The position numbers and the translations under genes were made by a program. A stretch of DNA of 45,946 nucleotides, taken from contig DGVM01000171.1 in assembly GCA_002395925.1 (NCBI GenBank), positions 1 to 45,946 of the forward strand. The letters run 5' to 3'. The notes beneath the pieces were generated by a model. That model had not been told where the DNA came from. It did no database searches and saw only the letters and a list, made by a program, of their open reading frames with translations. Position 1 is the stretch's first letter. Every line of letters starts with the position of its first letter. Positions 35,389-43,987 of this stretch are shown here, one piece after another. This stretch comes from Bacteroidales bacterium UBA4284 (GTDB lineage: Bacteria > Bacteroidota > Bacteroidia > Bacteroidales > UBA932).

Positions 35389-35919
35389 ATGAAAAAAATC
35401 ATCTGTTTCTTCCTGGCCCTTACCCTGACGGCCGGTGCTTTTGCCCAGAATACCAAGATGCCGTTGATCTACGACATAGTGAGCGTCAGCGACGACAGCG
35501 ATACCACGCTCGACTTCTTCTCCATGGTCAAGGACGGCCAGCGCCAGTACTACCTGTGTGTCGGCACCCTGGGAATAGGCGACGAGGTCGTGCAGCTGAT
35601 TTTCGACCCCATCTTCAAGCTTTTCGTTCCGCTCGGAGCGACCCTCGACGAGGCTATGGTAACCCTGGAGAAGTTCCAGGCCCTGTACAAGGAGCCCAAT
35701 GGGACTTCAATCGAAGCCGAAGGCAGCCTTTCCGCCATCTGGCCCGACCAGAAGGTAGAACCTATCAAAATCACCAAGCGCAAGCCGCTGCTGAGCAACA
35801 TGCTCGAATTCAGCCTTGAGCGCGAAGGCTACCTCCGTGCGACCCACATCCGCAAGTCCGATTTCGGAAACCTCATGATGAATGCCCGCTTCTATCGTTC
35901 CATCCATCCCAACGAATAG
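35389..35919 (+). CDS. Hypothetical secreted protein
   Basis: A 176-residue protein with a clear signal peptide (MKKIICFFLALTLTAGAFAQ; cleavage after FAQ). The mature part is a mixed alpha/beta sequence with no motif I recognise and no cysteine-rich or repeat pattern. I set the start at 35389 because that ATG opens the signal peptide; the frame upstream overlaps the promoter. It is followed by a GH31 remnant and an intact GH3 gene on the same strand, so it may belong to a small carbohydrate-use operon. Function unknown. Confidence 0.75.
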   Translation: MKKIICFFLALTLTAGAFAQNTKMPLIYDIVSVSDDSDTTLDFFSMVKDGQRQYYLCVGTLGIGDEVVQLIFDPIFKLFVPLGATLDEAMVTLEKFQALYKEPNGTSIEAEGSLSAIWPDQKVEPIKITKRKPLLSNMLEFSLEREGYLRATHIRKSDFGNLMMNARFYRSIHPNE

Positions 35920-35944
35920 CCGCATCTCCTTATGGGCAATGTGC

Positions 35945-36199
35945 TCAGGGAAATAACACGGTGGATGCTCCGTATGAACGCATGCCGCTGTACGTACGGC
36001 AGGGGAGCATCATTCCATTCGGCCCCCAGATAGAGTGGACCGGCGAGAATCCCGGCGGAGACATCCTCCTTGCGGTGTATGCCGGCGCCGCTTCCGGGTG
36101 ATTGTGACCGATCCTGAGCGTGCTGTGCCGTACAATCCAGACGCAGCTCCGGATGCGGTGATAGACTATAACGGACAAGAACAAACGATAATCATATAA
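35945..36199 (+). pseudogene. GH31-family glycosidase remnant (3' end only, internally deleted)
   Basis: Two pieces of a GH31 C-terminus are readable on the plus strand. The first (about 35953-36089) encodes NNTVDAPYERMPLYVRQGSI and then IIPFGPQIEWTGENPGG, a stretch typical just after the GH31 barrel. The second, in another frame from about 36092, encodes FRVIVTDPERAVPYNPDAAP and ends in TAA at 36197-36199. The ~50 codons that normally join them (with the TLYEDDG motif) are missing, as is the entire catalytic domain. The old stop overlaps the ATG of the GH3 gene (TAATG), a relic of translational coupling. Confidence 0.78.
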
Positions 36200-38496
36200 T
36201 GACAGAAGAACCTATGAACAAAGGAGCATTGCTTACTGCAGCGGTACTTGTCTGTGCCGGCTGCACCGGCGTGACTGCCGGCGACGCCCTCGAGGCCAAA
36301 GTAGAAGAAGTCCTGAGCCGTATGACCTTGGAAGAGAAGGCCGGACAGCTTGTCCAGCTGAATATCTCCACCCTGGAAGACGAGACCCGCGAGGCCATCG
36401 ATCCTGCCAAGCTCGACAAGATAATAGGTCAGTACAAGGTGGGTTCCATATTGAACGTCATGCACGATGCGGCCCATTCCCGCGAGCAGACTGCCGAAAT
36501 GGTGCGGCAGATTCAAAAGAAGAGTATGGAGACCATGGGCATTCCCTGTATCTACGGTCTCGATATGATTCATGGTGCCACCTATCTCACCGATGGATCC
36601 TTCTATCCGCAGGAAATAAATCTGGCGGCGACTTTCAACCGTGAGTACGCCCGTCAGATGGGACGCGCCAAAGCTTATGAGACGCGGGCTGCGCAGGTCT
36701 CCTGGGTGTTCTCTCCTGTAATGGACCTTGGACGCGACCCCCGCTGGCCACGAATTTGGGAAAGTTACGGCGAGGATCCGTATCTGCAGGCAGAAATGGC
36801 ACGTGAGGAGACTGTCGCCATCCAGGGCGACGATCCCAACCACATCGACCTCGAGCATGCTGCCGTGTCCATCAAGCACTACATGGGCTATGGCGTACCC
36901 GTTACCGGCAAGGACCGCACTCCGGCTGTCATCGCAGAGAACGACCTGCGCGAAAAGTACTTTGCGCCTTTCCTGGAGTGCTTCCGTGCAGGAGCCCTCA
37001 CGGCTATGGTCAATTCGGCTTCCATAAACGGCGTACCCACGCATGCGAACGACAGGCTGTTGAACGGATGGGTCAAGAAAGACCTTGGCTGGGACGGCCT
37101 CTTCGTCACCGACTGGGCGGATATCGACAACCTGTGGAACCGCGACCATGTAGCAGCCGACAAGCATGAGGCAGTGGCGATGGGCATCAACGCAGGCATC
37201 GACATGATAATGGACCCCTACGATCCCGAGTGCTGCAACGTCATCATCGACCTTGTAAAAGACGGACGTATCAGCAGGGAGCGGCTCGACGACGCCGTGC
37301 GCCGCGTGCTGCGCCTCAAGCTGCGTCTGGGGCTCTTCGACAATCCTTGCTGGGAGCATGAGTATCCCGATTTCGGTTCGCAGACCTTCGCGGACGAGTC
37401 TTATGCCGCCGCCATCGAGAGCGAGGTGCTGCTCAAGAACGACGGCGTTCTGCCTCTGAGGAACAATGCCCGCATCCTTGTCACCGGCCCCAATGCCAAC
37501 TCCATGCGTACGCTCAACGGCGGCTGGAGCTACACCTGGCAGGGTAATGCCGACGATTATGCACAGAAGTACAATACCATCCTGGAAGCCATGAAGCTGC
37601 GCTTCCCCAACGTCTCTTATGCTCCCGGCGTTCAGTATCTGCCCGGTTTCGACTGGCAGGCTGAAGATGCTTCGGGAATAAGCGCCGCCGTGGCCGCAGC
37701 CTCGCGTGCCGACGTGATAGTGGCATGCGTGGGCGAGAACAGCTACTGCGAGACTCCGGGCAACATGGACGACCTCAATCTTTCGGCTAACCAGAAGGAG
37801 CTTGTGCGCCGTCTGGCCGCTACCGGAAAGCCCGTAGTGCTGGTGCTGAACGAGGGACGTCCCCGCATTATCGGCGACATAGAGCCGCTCGTCAAAGCGG
37901 TCGTGGACGTGATGTTGCCGTCCAACTATGGAGCGGACGCCCTTGCCGCCCTGCTTGCAGGGGACGAGAACTTCTCGGGCCGCCTGCCGTTTACTTATTC
38001 CAAGCATATCAACGCTTTGCATACCTACGACTACAAGGTTTCCGAGCATCGCGAGATTATGGAGGGCTCGTACAATTACGATGCGGTGATGGACGTGCAG
38101 TGGCCCTTCGGTTACGGTCTCAGCTATACCTCTTTCGAGTATTCCAACCTCAGGGTGTCCGCCTCCGAGTTCACTGCAGGCGACGTTCTCAAAGTGTCTG
38201 TGGATGTGAAGAATACCGGAGAGCGTGCCGGCAAAGAGGCTGTGCTGCTCTACAGCTCCGACCTGGTGGCTTCCGTCATACCCGACGTCAAGCGCCTGCG
38301 CGGTTTCGAGAAGATCGAGCTTCGTCCCGGTGAGACCAGGACCGTCAGCTTCGAGCTTCCCGCTTCCGCCCTGGCATTCGTGGGTGCCGACGGAGCGTGG
38401 CGGCTGGAGCAAGGCGACTTCCGCATTTCCTGCGGCGGCCTTGGGGTAATGACCCGCTGTACCAAGACCAAGGTCTGGGACACGCCGAACATCTAA
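36199..38496 (+). CDS. GH3-family beta-glucosidase-type lipoprotein
   Basis: About 765 residues. The N-terminus carries a lipobox (LVCAGC, Cys22), so it is anchored in a membrane facing the periplasm or surface. The GH3 barrel has KHYMGYG (226-232) and the nucleophile aspartate in LFVTDWADI (Asp305). The second alpha/beta domain and a C-terminal fibronectin-like domain (RLRGFEKIELRPGETRTV region) follow, the usual three-domain layout of beta-glucosidases and xylosidases. The start could be the ATG at 36199, which overlaps the GH31 remnant's stop, or 36214 (MNKGALL), which gives a more typical lipoprotein leader. Substrate unknown; beta-glucoside or beta-xyloside is likely. Confidence 0.9.
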   Translation: MTEEPMNKGALLTAAVLVCAGCTGVTAGDALEAKVEEVLSRMTLEEKAGQLVQLNISTLEDETREAIDPAKLDKIIGQYKVGSILNVMHDAAHSREQTAEMVRQIQKKSMETMGIPCIYGLDMIHGATYLTDGSFYPQEINLAATFNREYARQMGRAKAYETRAAQVSWVFSPVMDLGRDPRWPRIWESYGEDPYLQAEMAREETVAIQGDDPNHIDLEHAAVSIKHYMGYGVPVTGKDRTPAVIAENDLREKYFAPFLECFRAGALTAMVNSASINGVPTHANDRLLNGWVKKDLGWDGLFVTDWADIDNLWNRDHVAADKHEAVAMGINAGIDMIMDPYDPECCNVIIDLVKDGRISRERLDDAVRRVLRLKLRLGLFDNPCWEHEYPDFGSQTFADESYAAAIESEVLLKNDGVLPLRNNARILVTGPNANSMRTLNGGWSYTWQGNADDYAQKYNTILEAMKLRFPNVSYAPGVQYLPGFDWQAEDASGISAAVAAASRADVIVACVGENSYCETPGNMDDLNLSANQKELVRRLAATGKPVVLVLNEGRPRIIGDIEPLVKAVVDVMLPSNYGADALAALLAGDENFSGRLPFTYSKHINALHTYDYKVSEHREIMEGSYNYDAVMDVQWPFGYGLSYTSFEYSNLRVSASEFTAGDVLKVSVDVKNTGERAGKEAVLLYSSDLVASVIPDVKRLRGFEKIELRPGETRTVSFELPASALAFVGADGAWRLEQGDFRISCGGLGVMTRCTKTKVWDTPNI

Positions 38497-38543
38497 GCAA
38501 CGACAAATGAATTGAAGCAGTTTATTTGTTGACGGTTTTTGAT

Positions 38544-38583
38544 GATGCAGTTCCGAAAAGAAGTAGGAGCTGCATCGTTTTTT
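38544..38583 (+). terminator. Rho-independent terminator after the GH3 gene
   Basis: An 11-bp stem (38544-38554 with 38566-38576, one G-T wobble) and 11-base loop are followed by six T residues. It separates the GH3 gene from rmuC. Confidence 0.85.
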
Positions 38584-38596
38584 ATGGAGAATTTAT

Positions 38597-38604
38597 TAAC
38601 TTCG
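38597..38604 (+). promoter_or_regulatory. Weak promoter -7 box before rmuC
   Basis: TAACTTCG departs from TAnnTTTG at one position and lies only six bases before the rmuC ATG, again implying a very short leader. A T-rich tract lies in the -33 region and overlaps the terminator tail. Confidence 0.4.
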
Positions 38605-38610
38605 TACCCT

Positions 38611-39906
38611 ATGGATGCTCTGACGATAACTATCATAGCGGCTTCGTTGCTGCTGGTTGCATTGATAATAATCTGGATAGTCACTTCTGCCGGCACTAAG
38701 GCGAGGTACGCTGCACTGCTGTCGGAACAACAGCAGAAGACAGTGCGCTGCGAGGCTGCGCTCGAGTCGGCGCGTTCGCAGCTTGACGCGGAGCGGGCAG
38801 TTCACGAAAAGGCTCTCGAAGATTTGAAGGCAGCTCAGAAGGACGCACTGGAATCGGCGCGCAATGCCCTCGCCCTGGAGAACGAAAAGGCTCTCAAGGC
38901 GCGAGAGGAGTCCCTCAAGAAAGAGGCGGCCGAGACCATGAAGAACCTTACCGGCGGTCTCGACAAGGATATCCTTGCGATGAAGCAGGCCTTCGATGCC
39001 CAGAAGGAAGCCCATACCAGGGGCTCCGAATCCATCAGGACACAGTTCGCGGAAACGGTAAAGAACCTGCGGGAGCAGACCGATTCCATAGGCTCCAAGG
39101 CGGAGAACCTGGCCAATGCCCTCAAAGGCAAGAACAAGATGCAGGGAATCTTTGGCGAGACGGTGCTGGAGAACATCCTGAAGGAAGAGGGGCTGCGTCC
39201 CGGGCACGATTACGATTCGGAATTCTGGCTCCGCGACAAAGACGGCACCCTGCTCACCAACGAGGATACGGGCCGTCGTCTGCGTCCCGACTTCGCCCTG
39301 CATTTTCCCGACGATACCGATGTGCTCATAGATTCCAAGGTGTCGCTGAGCGCTCTGGCCGACTACTTCGCGGCACAGACGGACGAGGAACGTGCCGATG
39401 CGGCGCGCCGCAACCTGGAGTCTGTGGTAAACCACGTGCGCGAGCTTACTGGCAAGGAATACCAGAAATACGTCCATTCCCGCAAGACGCTCGATTACGT
39501 GATAATGTTCATACCCAATTACGGAGCCTACCAGCTTGCGAAGCAGAGCGACCGCGACATATTTGCCAAGGCCTTTGCCCAGAACGTGCTCATTACCACG
39601 GAAGAGACCCTGATTCCCTTCCTGCGCCTGATACGTACTGCATGGGTGCAGAAGGAGCAGATGGAGAACATTTCCGAGATTGTGGATTCTGCCCAGAAGA
39701 TGGTAGATCGCGTGGCGCTGTTCTGCGAAGACAACGCCAAGCTCCAGAAGTCGCTGGAAGATCTGCTGGAAAGCTTCAAGGCCAATACAAGCCGCCTTGT
39801 TGACGGCCGCCAGAGCATAGTGCGCGCCGCGCTCGACGTCGCCGGACATGGAGTGAAGCCCTCCAAACGTGAACTTCCCCTTCCGGCTCCGCTGGGCAAC
39901 GAGTAG
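38611..39906 (+). CDS. rmuC: RmuC-family DNA recombination protein
   Basis: A 431-residue protein with a single N-terminal membrane helix (about 6-24), a long coiled coil (about 30-150) and the conserved RmuC core, including KGKNKMQGIFGE, ENILKEEGLRPGHDY, RRLRPDFALHFPDD and DSKVSL. RmuC limits recombination at inverted repeats in E. coli and is predicted to be nuclease-like. I placed the start at 38611 because the membrane helix begins there and a promoter-like element lies just before; the longer frame runs through the preceding terminator. A gene linked to inverted-repeat stability in a region with an invertible switch may be chance. Confidence 0.9.
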   Translation: MDALTITIIAASLLLVALIIIWIVTSAGTKARYAALLSEQQQKTVRCEAALESARSQLDAERAVHEKALEDLKAAQKDALESARNALALENEKALKAREESLKKEAAETMKNLTGGLDKDILAMKQAFDAQKEAHTRGSESIRTQFAETVKNLREQTDSIGSKAENLANALKGKNKMQGIFGETVLENILKEEGLRPGHDYDSEFWLRDKDGTLLTNEDTGRRLRPDFALHFPDDTDVLIDSKVSLSALADYFAAQTDEERADAARRNLESVVNHVRELTGKEYQKYVHSRKTLDYVIMFIPNYGAYQLAKQSDRDIFAKAFAQNVLITTEETLIPFLRLIRTAWVQKEQMENISEIVDSAQKMVDRVALFCEDNAKLQKSLEDLLESFKANTSRLVDGRQSIVRAALDVAGHGVKPSKRELPLPAPLGNE

Positions 39907-39926
39907 TTTCTTTGCCGGGCTTGTAT

Positions 39927-39955
39927 GAAAAGCGCCCGGCTTCTTGCCGGGCGCT
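39927..39955 (-). terminator. Terminator of the minus-strand lipoprotein gene, between converging genes
   Basis: A perfect 10-bp stem (39931-39940 with 39946-39955) and 5-base loop. On the minus strand it is followed by TTTTC; there is no T-run on the plus strand. It is almost the same hairpin as at 42025-42050. Confidence 0.82.
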
Positions 39956-39978
39956 CACACCAGAAGAATTCGGGATAA

Positions 39979-41865
39979 CTATTTGTAAATGAGTTTGTAA
40001 AGCCCGCAGGCGACATTTTGCTTCTGGGCGGCGAAGTACAGTTCTCCGTCAATGACCCTGGCGGTGACGTCCATGCCGGAATTGCCCGACGTGCGGCCTC
40101 CGCTCGTAACTGCAAGGTCGCGGCGGAACTTCACCGGGGCAAAGTTTATGATTTCGAGCCAGTCCTGCGCGGCCTCGCCTTCGAGAACGTAAACGTATCC
40201 GTTGGCGGTATCGGGCTGCTTGCCGTAGATGACATAGCGCTTGCCTTCCCACTCTATGAAGTTGTATCCGAGGACAAAACCGTTGCGTCCGTCGGCATAT
40301 TCGAGTGGGGTCAGTGTGGGGGTGTATGGAACATTGACTTCCGACTTTAGGTCGCCGTCGAATGATGCAAATTGGCCCCTGGCTTCATGCCCGCGTCCGG
40401 GCGAGAAGATGCCGCAGTTGCTGTTCTCGGGGAAAGGATAGTAAGCGCAGATTCCGTTATGGCTGCCGAAAGTCGCGTTGAATGCGATTCGCTTGAGCAG
40501 ATACAGTTTGTCTCCCGGGACGCCCTGGAGATTGAATGTCACTATGCCGTTTCCGCCCGAGTCGGTCTTGTCGAAGAAAAGGACTCCGTCCTGCAGTGTG
40601 CCGGATACGGTGAAAGTATCGCCATACCATGAATCAGTGGCCCAGGTGGTGAGAGTTACAGCCTTGGGCGGATTGTTGATACCGTCGAGCCAAAGATACA
40701 GTTTGGGATCCTCGCCGCCCCTCGTCAGGCTGCTGCAAGCCAGGACGTCTTTGCCTCCGTTTACAGCGGGATTGGTGTTCTTTATAACCCTGGGGCAGCT
40801 CAGAGGATGGGTGCCTCCGGATACGCCTTCGATGTTGACGGGGGTTACGCTGTTGTGGTCGGAAATGCTGATTGCCCAGAGCTTGGGAGTGACGGAGTTC
40901 TCGGCTATATAGACGTAATCGTCGTCCATCGCGATGTTCCTGTCGGTTCCGGCGGTTCCTCCGTAGTACTCGTTCCAAGCACCTTCGCTTGTCGAGAACT
41001 TTGCCCAGACCGTCTCGATTTCGAGGGCTTTGGGGGCTCCGATGGTGCCGATGTCGGCAATGGTGCTCCTCTTGAGGGTCTGAGCCTTGCCGGAGACGAT
41101 TTCAATGGGATCTCCGGAATTGGGGACGAGGGTTATTGTTATACCGTTTGCGAAAGTGACGGGCAGAAGTACCGCGTAGTAAGACTCGCCCTTGACGAAT
41201 CCTTCTTTGGGCGCATAGACGCAGACGTCGGAGAAAGAGGTGTCATAGCTCCCGACAACGGGCACACCGTCGCTGAATTTCACTCCGACGCGGCCGGCGA
41301 GAGTTTCGTTGCCGTTTCCGCTGAATTTGACATAGCTGACGTCTTCGGCATCAACGCTGAATCTGATAGCTCCGGCCACATTGAGGAAATTGAATTTCTC
41401 GTTGTCGGAGACGGCTACGGCAGGGAAGAGGTCTGTCTCGAAGCTGCCATTCACGGCCGTCTGGGAGTTGCGGAGCTCGAGCCAGATGGTGCCGTCGGCA
41501 TCGACCTTGTCGCTGCTGCCTGCAGGATAGATTCCGAACATGTGACGTGCCTCTGCGGGATATTCGTCAAGGGATGCGGACCTGTCGAGTGTGCCGCGGA
41601 ATTCGGCGCTGGCCGCCTCTGCGGTATTCTGTCCTATGAAGGCGGAAGGGGTCTGTCCTGGGCCGTAGAATACGTTGATGTTGTCGCCGACGCTCCACCA
41701 GACGCTCTTGCCGTCTGCCTGGAGAGCGGTTTTTGTGCTGCCGCTCTCGCGGGTGGCGGTAATGGTGAACTCTTCGGCCTGGCTTGCCGCCGGGACGAAT
41801 TCTTTTTCTTTGTTGCACGCTGCAAGTGAAAGGACTGCAAGCGCGAGAGAAGTGAACTTTTTCAT
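39979..41865 (-). CDS. Fimbrillin-like lipoprotein with propeller-like C-terminal region (paralogue B)
   Basis: A 628-residue lipoprotein (lipobox Cys17, SLAAC, then NKEKE). The N-terminal ~280 residues form a fimbrillin-like domain with the TITATRESGSTKTALQADG and VWWSVGDNINVFYG blocks. The C-terminal ~340 residues contain repeating beta-strand segments (DRNIAMDDDYVYIAE, SCPRVIKNT, GDTFTVSGTLQDGVLFFDK, GYNFIEWEGKRYVIYG) suggesting a beta-propeller-like surface domain of unknown function. It is a clear paralogue of the gene at 42070-43974 and ends in a similar QKQNVACGLYKLIYK tail. Tiny gene S4 precedes it by 12 bases. Confidence 0.83.
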   Translation of the reverse strand: MKKFTSLALAVLSLAACNKEKEFVPAASQAEEFTITATRESGSTKTALQADGKSVWWSVGDNINVFYGPGQTPSAFIGQNTAEAASAEFRGTLDRSASLDEYPAEARHMFGIYPAGSSDKVDADGTIWLELRNSQTAVNGSFETDLFPAVAVSDNEKFNFLNVAGAIRFSVDAEDVSYVKFSGNGNETLAGRVGVKFSDGVPVVGSYDTSFSDVCVYAPKEGFVKGESYYAVLLPVTFANGITITLVPNSGDPIEIVSGKAQTLKRSTIADIGTIGAPKALEIETVWAKFSTSEGAWNEYYGGTAGTDRNIAMDDDYVYIAENSVTPKLWAISISDHNSVTPVNIEGVSGGTHPLSCPRVIKNTNPAVNGGKDVLACSSLTRGGEDPKLYLWLDGINNPPKAVTLTTWATDSWYGDTFTVSGTLQDGVLFFDKTDSGGNGIVTFNLQGVPGDKLYLLKRIAFNATFGSHNGICAYYPFPENSNCGIFSPGRGHEARGQFASFDGDLKSEVNVPYTPTLTPLEYADGRNGFVLGYNFIEWEGKRYVIYGKQPDTANGYVYVLEGEAAQDWLEIINFAPVKFRRDLAVTSGGRTSGNSGMDVTARVIDGELYFAAQKQNVACGLYKLIYK

Positions 41866-41877
41866 TTTGCGCTTGTT

Positions 41878-42012
41878 TTATAATGTCCAGTCTTCCAGGG
41901 TGAGGTCTTCGATATCACCGCCTACTGCACTGTCGCAGAGGGTAGCGGGGCAGACCGGAATCTCTTCAGAACGGGGCTGCCTGTATTCAATTCTAAGAGC
42001 GTTTCTGTTCAT
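41878..42012 (-). CDS. Tiny peptide gene upstream of fimbrillin-like lipoprotein (S4)
   Basis: A 44-codon ORF beginning MNRNALRIEYRQPRSEE and ending GDIEDLTLEDWTL. It fits exactly between a hairpin and the lipoprotein start, 12 bases before the latter. The strongly acidic tail with a final W-x-[LF] matches S5 (DPWTF). It has two cysteines in PVCPATLC, unlike S1 and S3. I chose the ATG at 42012 because the frame upstream runs through a terminator hairpin. The start lies only a few bases after that hairpin's T-run. Confidence 0.68.
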   Translation of the reverse strand: MNRNALRIEYRQPRSEEIPVCPATLCDSAVGGDIEDLTLEDWTL

Positions 42013-42020
42013 TTGCTTAT

Positions 42021-42050
42021 GAAAAGGCGCCCGGTCTGGGCCGGGCGCCT
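42021..42050 (-). terminator. Hairpin with T-run directly before tiny gene S4
   Basis: A 10-bp perfect stem (42025-42034 with 42041-42050, 6-base loop) is followed on the minus strand by TTTTC. It lies between the two lipoprotein units and nine bases before the S4 ATG. I found no promoter between it and S4, so the second unit appears to rely on read-through. Confidence 0.8.
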
Positions 42051-42069
42051 GAAAGTTGTGCATAGGAAT

Positions 42070-43974
42070 TTATTCGTAGCAGAGCTTGTAAACGCCGCAG
42101 GCGATGTTCTGCTTCTGGGCTGCGAAGTAAAGGTCTCCGTCAATGACTCTTGCCGTGATGTCCATGGCGCTGTTGCCGGAGGTGAGAGTGCATCCGTCAG
42201 CTCCTTGAAGGTCGCGGCGGTACAGGCGTGTGCCGAGGCTGGCGATATTTGCCCAGCTGTCGGTGAGTTCACCCTGCCTTACGCGGACATATCCGACCTT
42301 GTTGCTTGACTGGTTGCCGTAGATTACGTAACGCTTTCCGTGCCACTCTATGAAGTTGTATCCGAGGACATAGCCGTTGGTGCCTTCATCGTAATCGAGA
42401 GGAGTCAGTGTAACGTCGAAGCCGCCTTCACCCTTGAGGTTGCCGGTTGCGACTACGTTCTGGCCCCTTGCTTCGACACCGCGTCCGGGGGAATAAACTC
42501 CGGTGTTGATGTTGTCAGGATAGGGATAGTAAGCGCAAACTCCGCCGTGGCTGCCGAGTTTATCGACGAATTTGAGCCTTCCCAGCAGGGACATTGTGTC
42601 GCCGGGCACGCCTTTGAGGACGAATGTAACAACGCCGTTGGCATTTTCTCCTCCGGTTTTGTCGAAGAACAGGACGCCGTCCTGCAGTGTGCCGAAGACG
42701 GTGAAGGTATCACCGTACCATGCGCCGGTGGCCCAAGTTTTGAGGGTTATTGCTTTGGGGGCGCTGTCTATGCCGTTGTTCCACATGTAGAGCTTGGGAT
42801 CGACTCCGCCGCGGGTAAGGCTGCAGCAGATGAGCACATCCTTGCCGCCGTTGACGTTGGCATCGGTGTTCTTTACGACGCGGGGGCAGGTGAGTGCATG
42901 TGCGCCGCCGCCTTCAACGCCTTCTACGTTGACCTCCTTTACGACGGAAGGATCGCTGATGCTGATAGCCCAGAGTTTTGCGGTTGCGGTGCTTTCTGCG
43001 ATGTAAACGTATTCATCGTCCATGGCGATGTTACGGTCGGATCCTGCAGTGCCTCCGAAGTAGGTGTTCCATGCAGAACTACCCGACTGCTTGAGCCATA
43101 CGGTCTTGATGGTAAGAGCCTTGTTCTTGGCAGTGACAGCGTTGGTCTTGTTGCGCTCGATTTTGAGCTCCTTGTCGGTGTAGAGGACTACGGGCTCGCC
43201 GGCATTCTTCTGGAGAGTGATGGTTACGCCCTTGGAGAAGGTTGTAGGGAGGACTGCCATGTAGTAGGTCTTGCCTTTCTCGAAGACTCCGGTCTCGTTA
43301 TCGGGATAGAGGGCAAGGACTTCTTCGCCGGCGGTCAGGGGAGCGACTGAGGGTTTGCCGTCAACGAGAGTGATGACTGCATCACCGTTGAGGATTTCGC
43401 CGTTGTTGCCCTTGAGGATTATGCTGCTGACGCCTTCTTCTTCAACGTCGATGGCGAGTGCACCGCAAACGTTGTAGAACTTGAGTGTGAGGTTGTCTGC
43501 GCAGGCGATGGAAGGGAAGGCGGCGGGAGCGAAGGTGCCTTCCTTGGTCATCTGCTTGCCAAGCATGAGGGCCATTTTGATTTCGTCGTTGGCAGTGAGC
43601 TCTGTTGCTGCGTCATAAGGATATACGCCCCAGAACTTTTTATTGGCCGCGGCAGCGCCTTCGCTGGCACCGACTACTGAATTGAGGATTCCGGTGAAGG
43701 TGGTTACTGCAGAAGGCTCGGTTGCGGTGTTGTCAAACTTGGCGCCACCGACGGAAGGCCCGTAGAAGAGGTTGATGGAGTCATCGGCCTGCCACCAGAT
43801 GGAAGAGCCGTCGCTCTGGAGAACGGTCTTGGTGGGGTTGCCCTCACTGGAGGCGGTGATGGTAATCTGTTCGCCTTCCTGAACGGGGGCGACAGGTACG
43901 AAATCGGTTTCGGGTTTGCAAGCGAAGGCTACCGTCGCTGCAAGTGCAATGATGCTTATGGTTTTGATTTTCAT
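42070..43974 (-). CDS. Fimbrillin-like lipoprotein with propeller-like C-terminal region (paralogue A)
   Basis: A 634-residue lipoprotein (lipobox Cys19, VAFAC, then KPETD). It has the same architecture as its neighbour at 39979-41865: a fimbrillin-like N-terminal half (TITASSEGNPTKTVLQSDG, IWWQADDSINLFYG) and a repeated beta-strand C-terminal half (SDRNIAMDDEYVYIAES, TFTVFGTLQDGVLFFDK, YNFIEWHGKRYVIYGN) ending IACGVYKLCYE. I placed the start at 43974, where the signal peptide begins (MKIKTISIIA); the longer frame overlaps tiny gene S5. The neighbouring pair probably arose by tandem duplication. Likely surface-exposed; no catalytic motif seen. Confidence 0.84.
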   Translation of the reverse strand: MKIKTISIIALAATVAFACKPETDFVPVAPVQEGEQITITASSEGNPTKTVLQSDGSSIWWQADDSINLFYGPSVGGAKFDNTATEPSAVTTFTGILNSVVGASEGAAAANKKFWGVYPYDAATELTANDEIKMALMLGKQMTKEGTFAPAAFPSIACADNLTLKFYNVCGALAIDVEEEGVSSIILKGNNGEILNGDAVITLVDGKPSVAPLTAGEEVLALYPDNETGVFEKGKTYYMAVLPTTFSKGVTITLQKNAGEPVVLYTDKELKIERNKTNAVTAKNKALTIKTVWLKQSGSSAWNTYFGGTAGSDRNIAMDDEYVYIAESTATAKLWAISISDPSVVKEVNVEGVEGGGAHALTCPRVVKNTDANVNGGKDVLICCSLTRGGVDPKLYMWNNGIDSAPKAITLKTWATGAWYGDTFTVFGTLQDGVLFFDKTGGENANGVVTFVLKGVPGDTMSLLGRLKFVDKLGSHGGVCAYYPYPDNINTGVYSPGRGVEARGQNVVATGNLKGEGGFDVTLTPLDYDEGTNGYVLGYNFIEWHGKRYVIYGNQSSNKVGYVRVRQGELTDSWANIASLGTRLYRRDLQGADGCTLTSGNSAMDITARVIDGDLYFAAQKQNIACGVYKLCYE

Positions 43975-43987
43975 GGTCTTGATTGAT

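Noticed and set aside
36166..38412. A 748-codon open frame on the minus strand opposite the GH3 gene
   Set aside because: It mirrors the codon pattern of a clear GH3 enzyme, has no recognisable domain, and such long antisense frames are expected in GC-rich coding DNA.
38596..39849. A 417-codon open frame antisense to rmuC
   Set aside because: Shadow of a well-conserved gene; no motif, signal or initiation context of its own.
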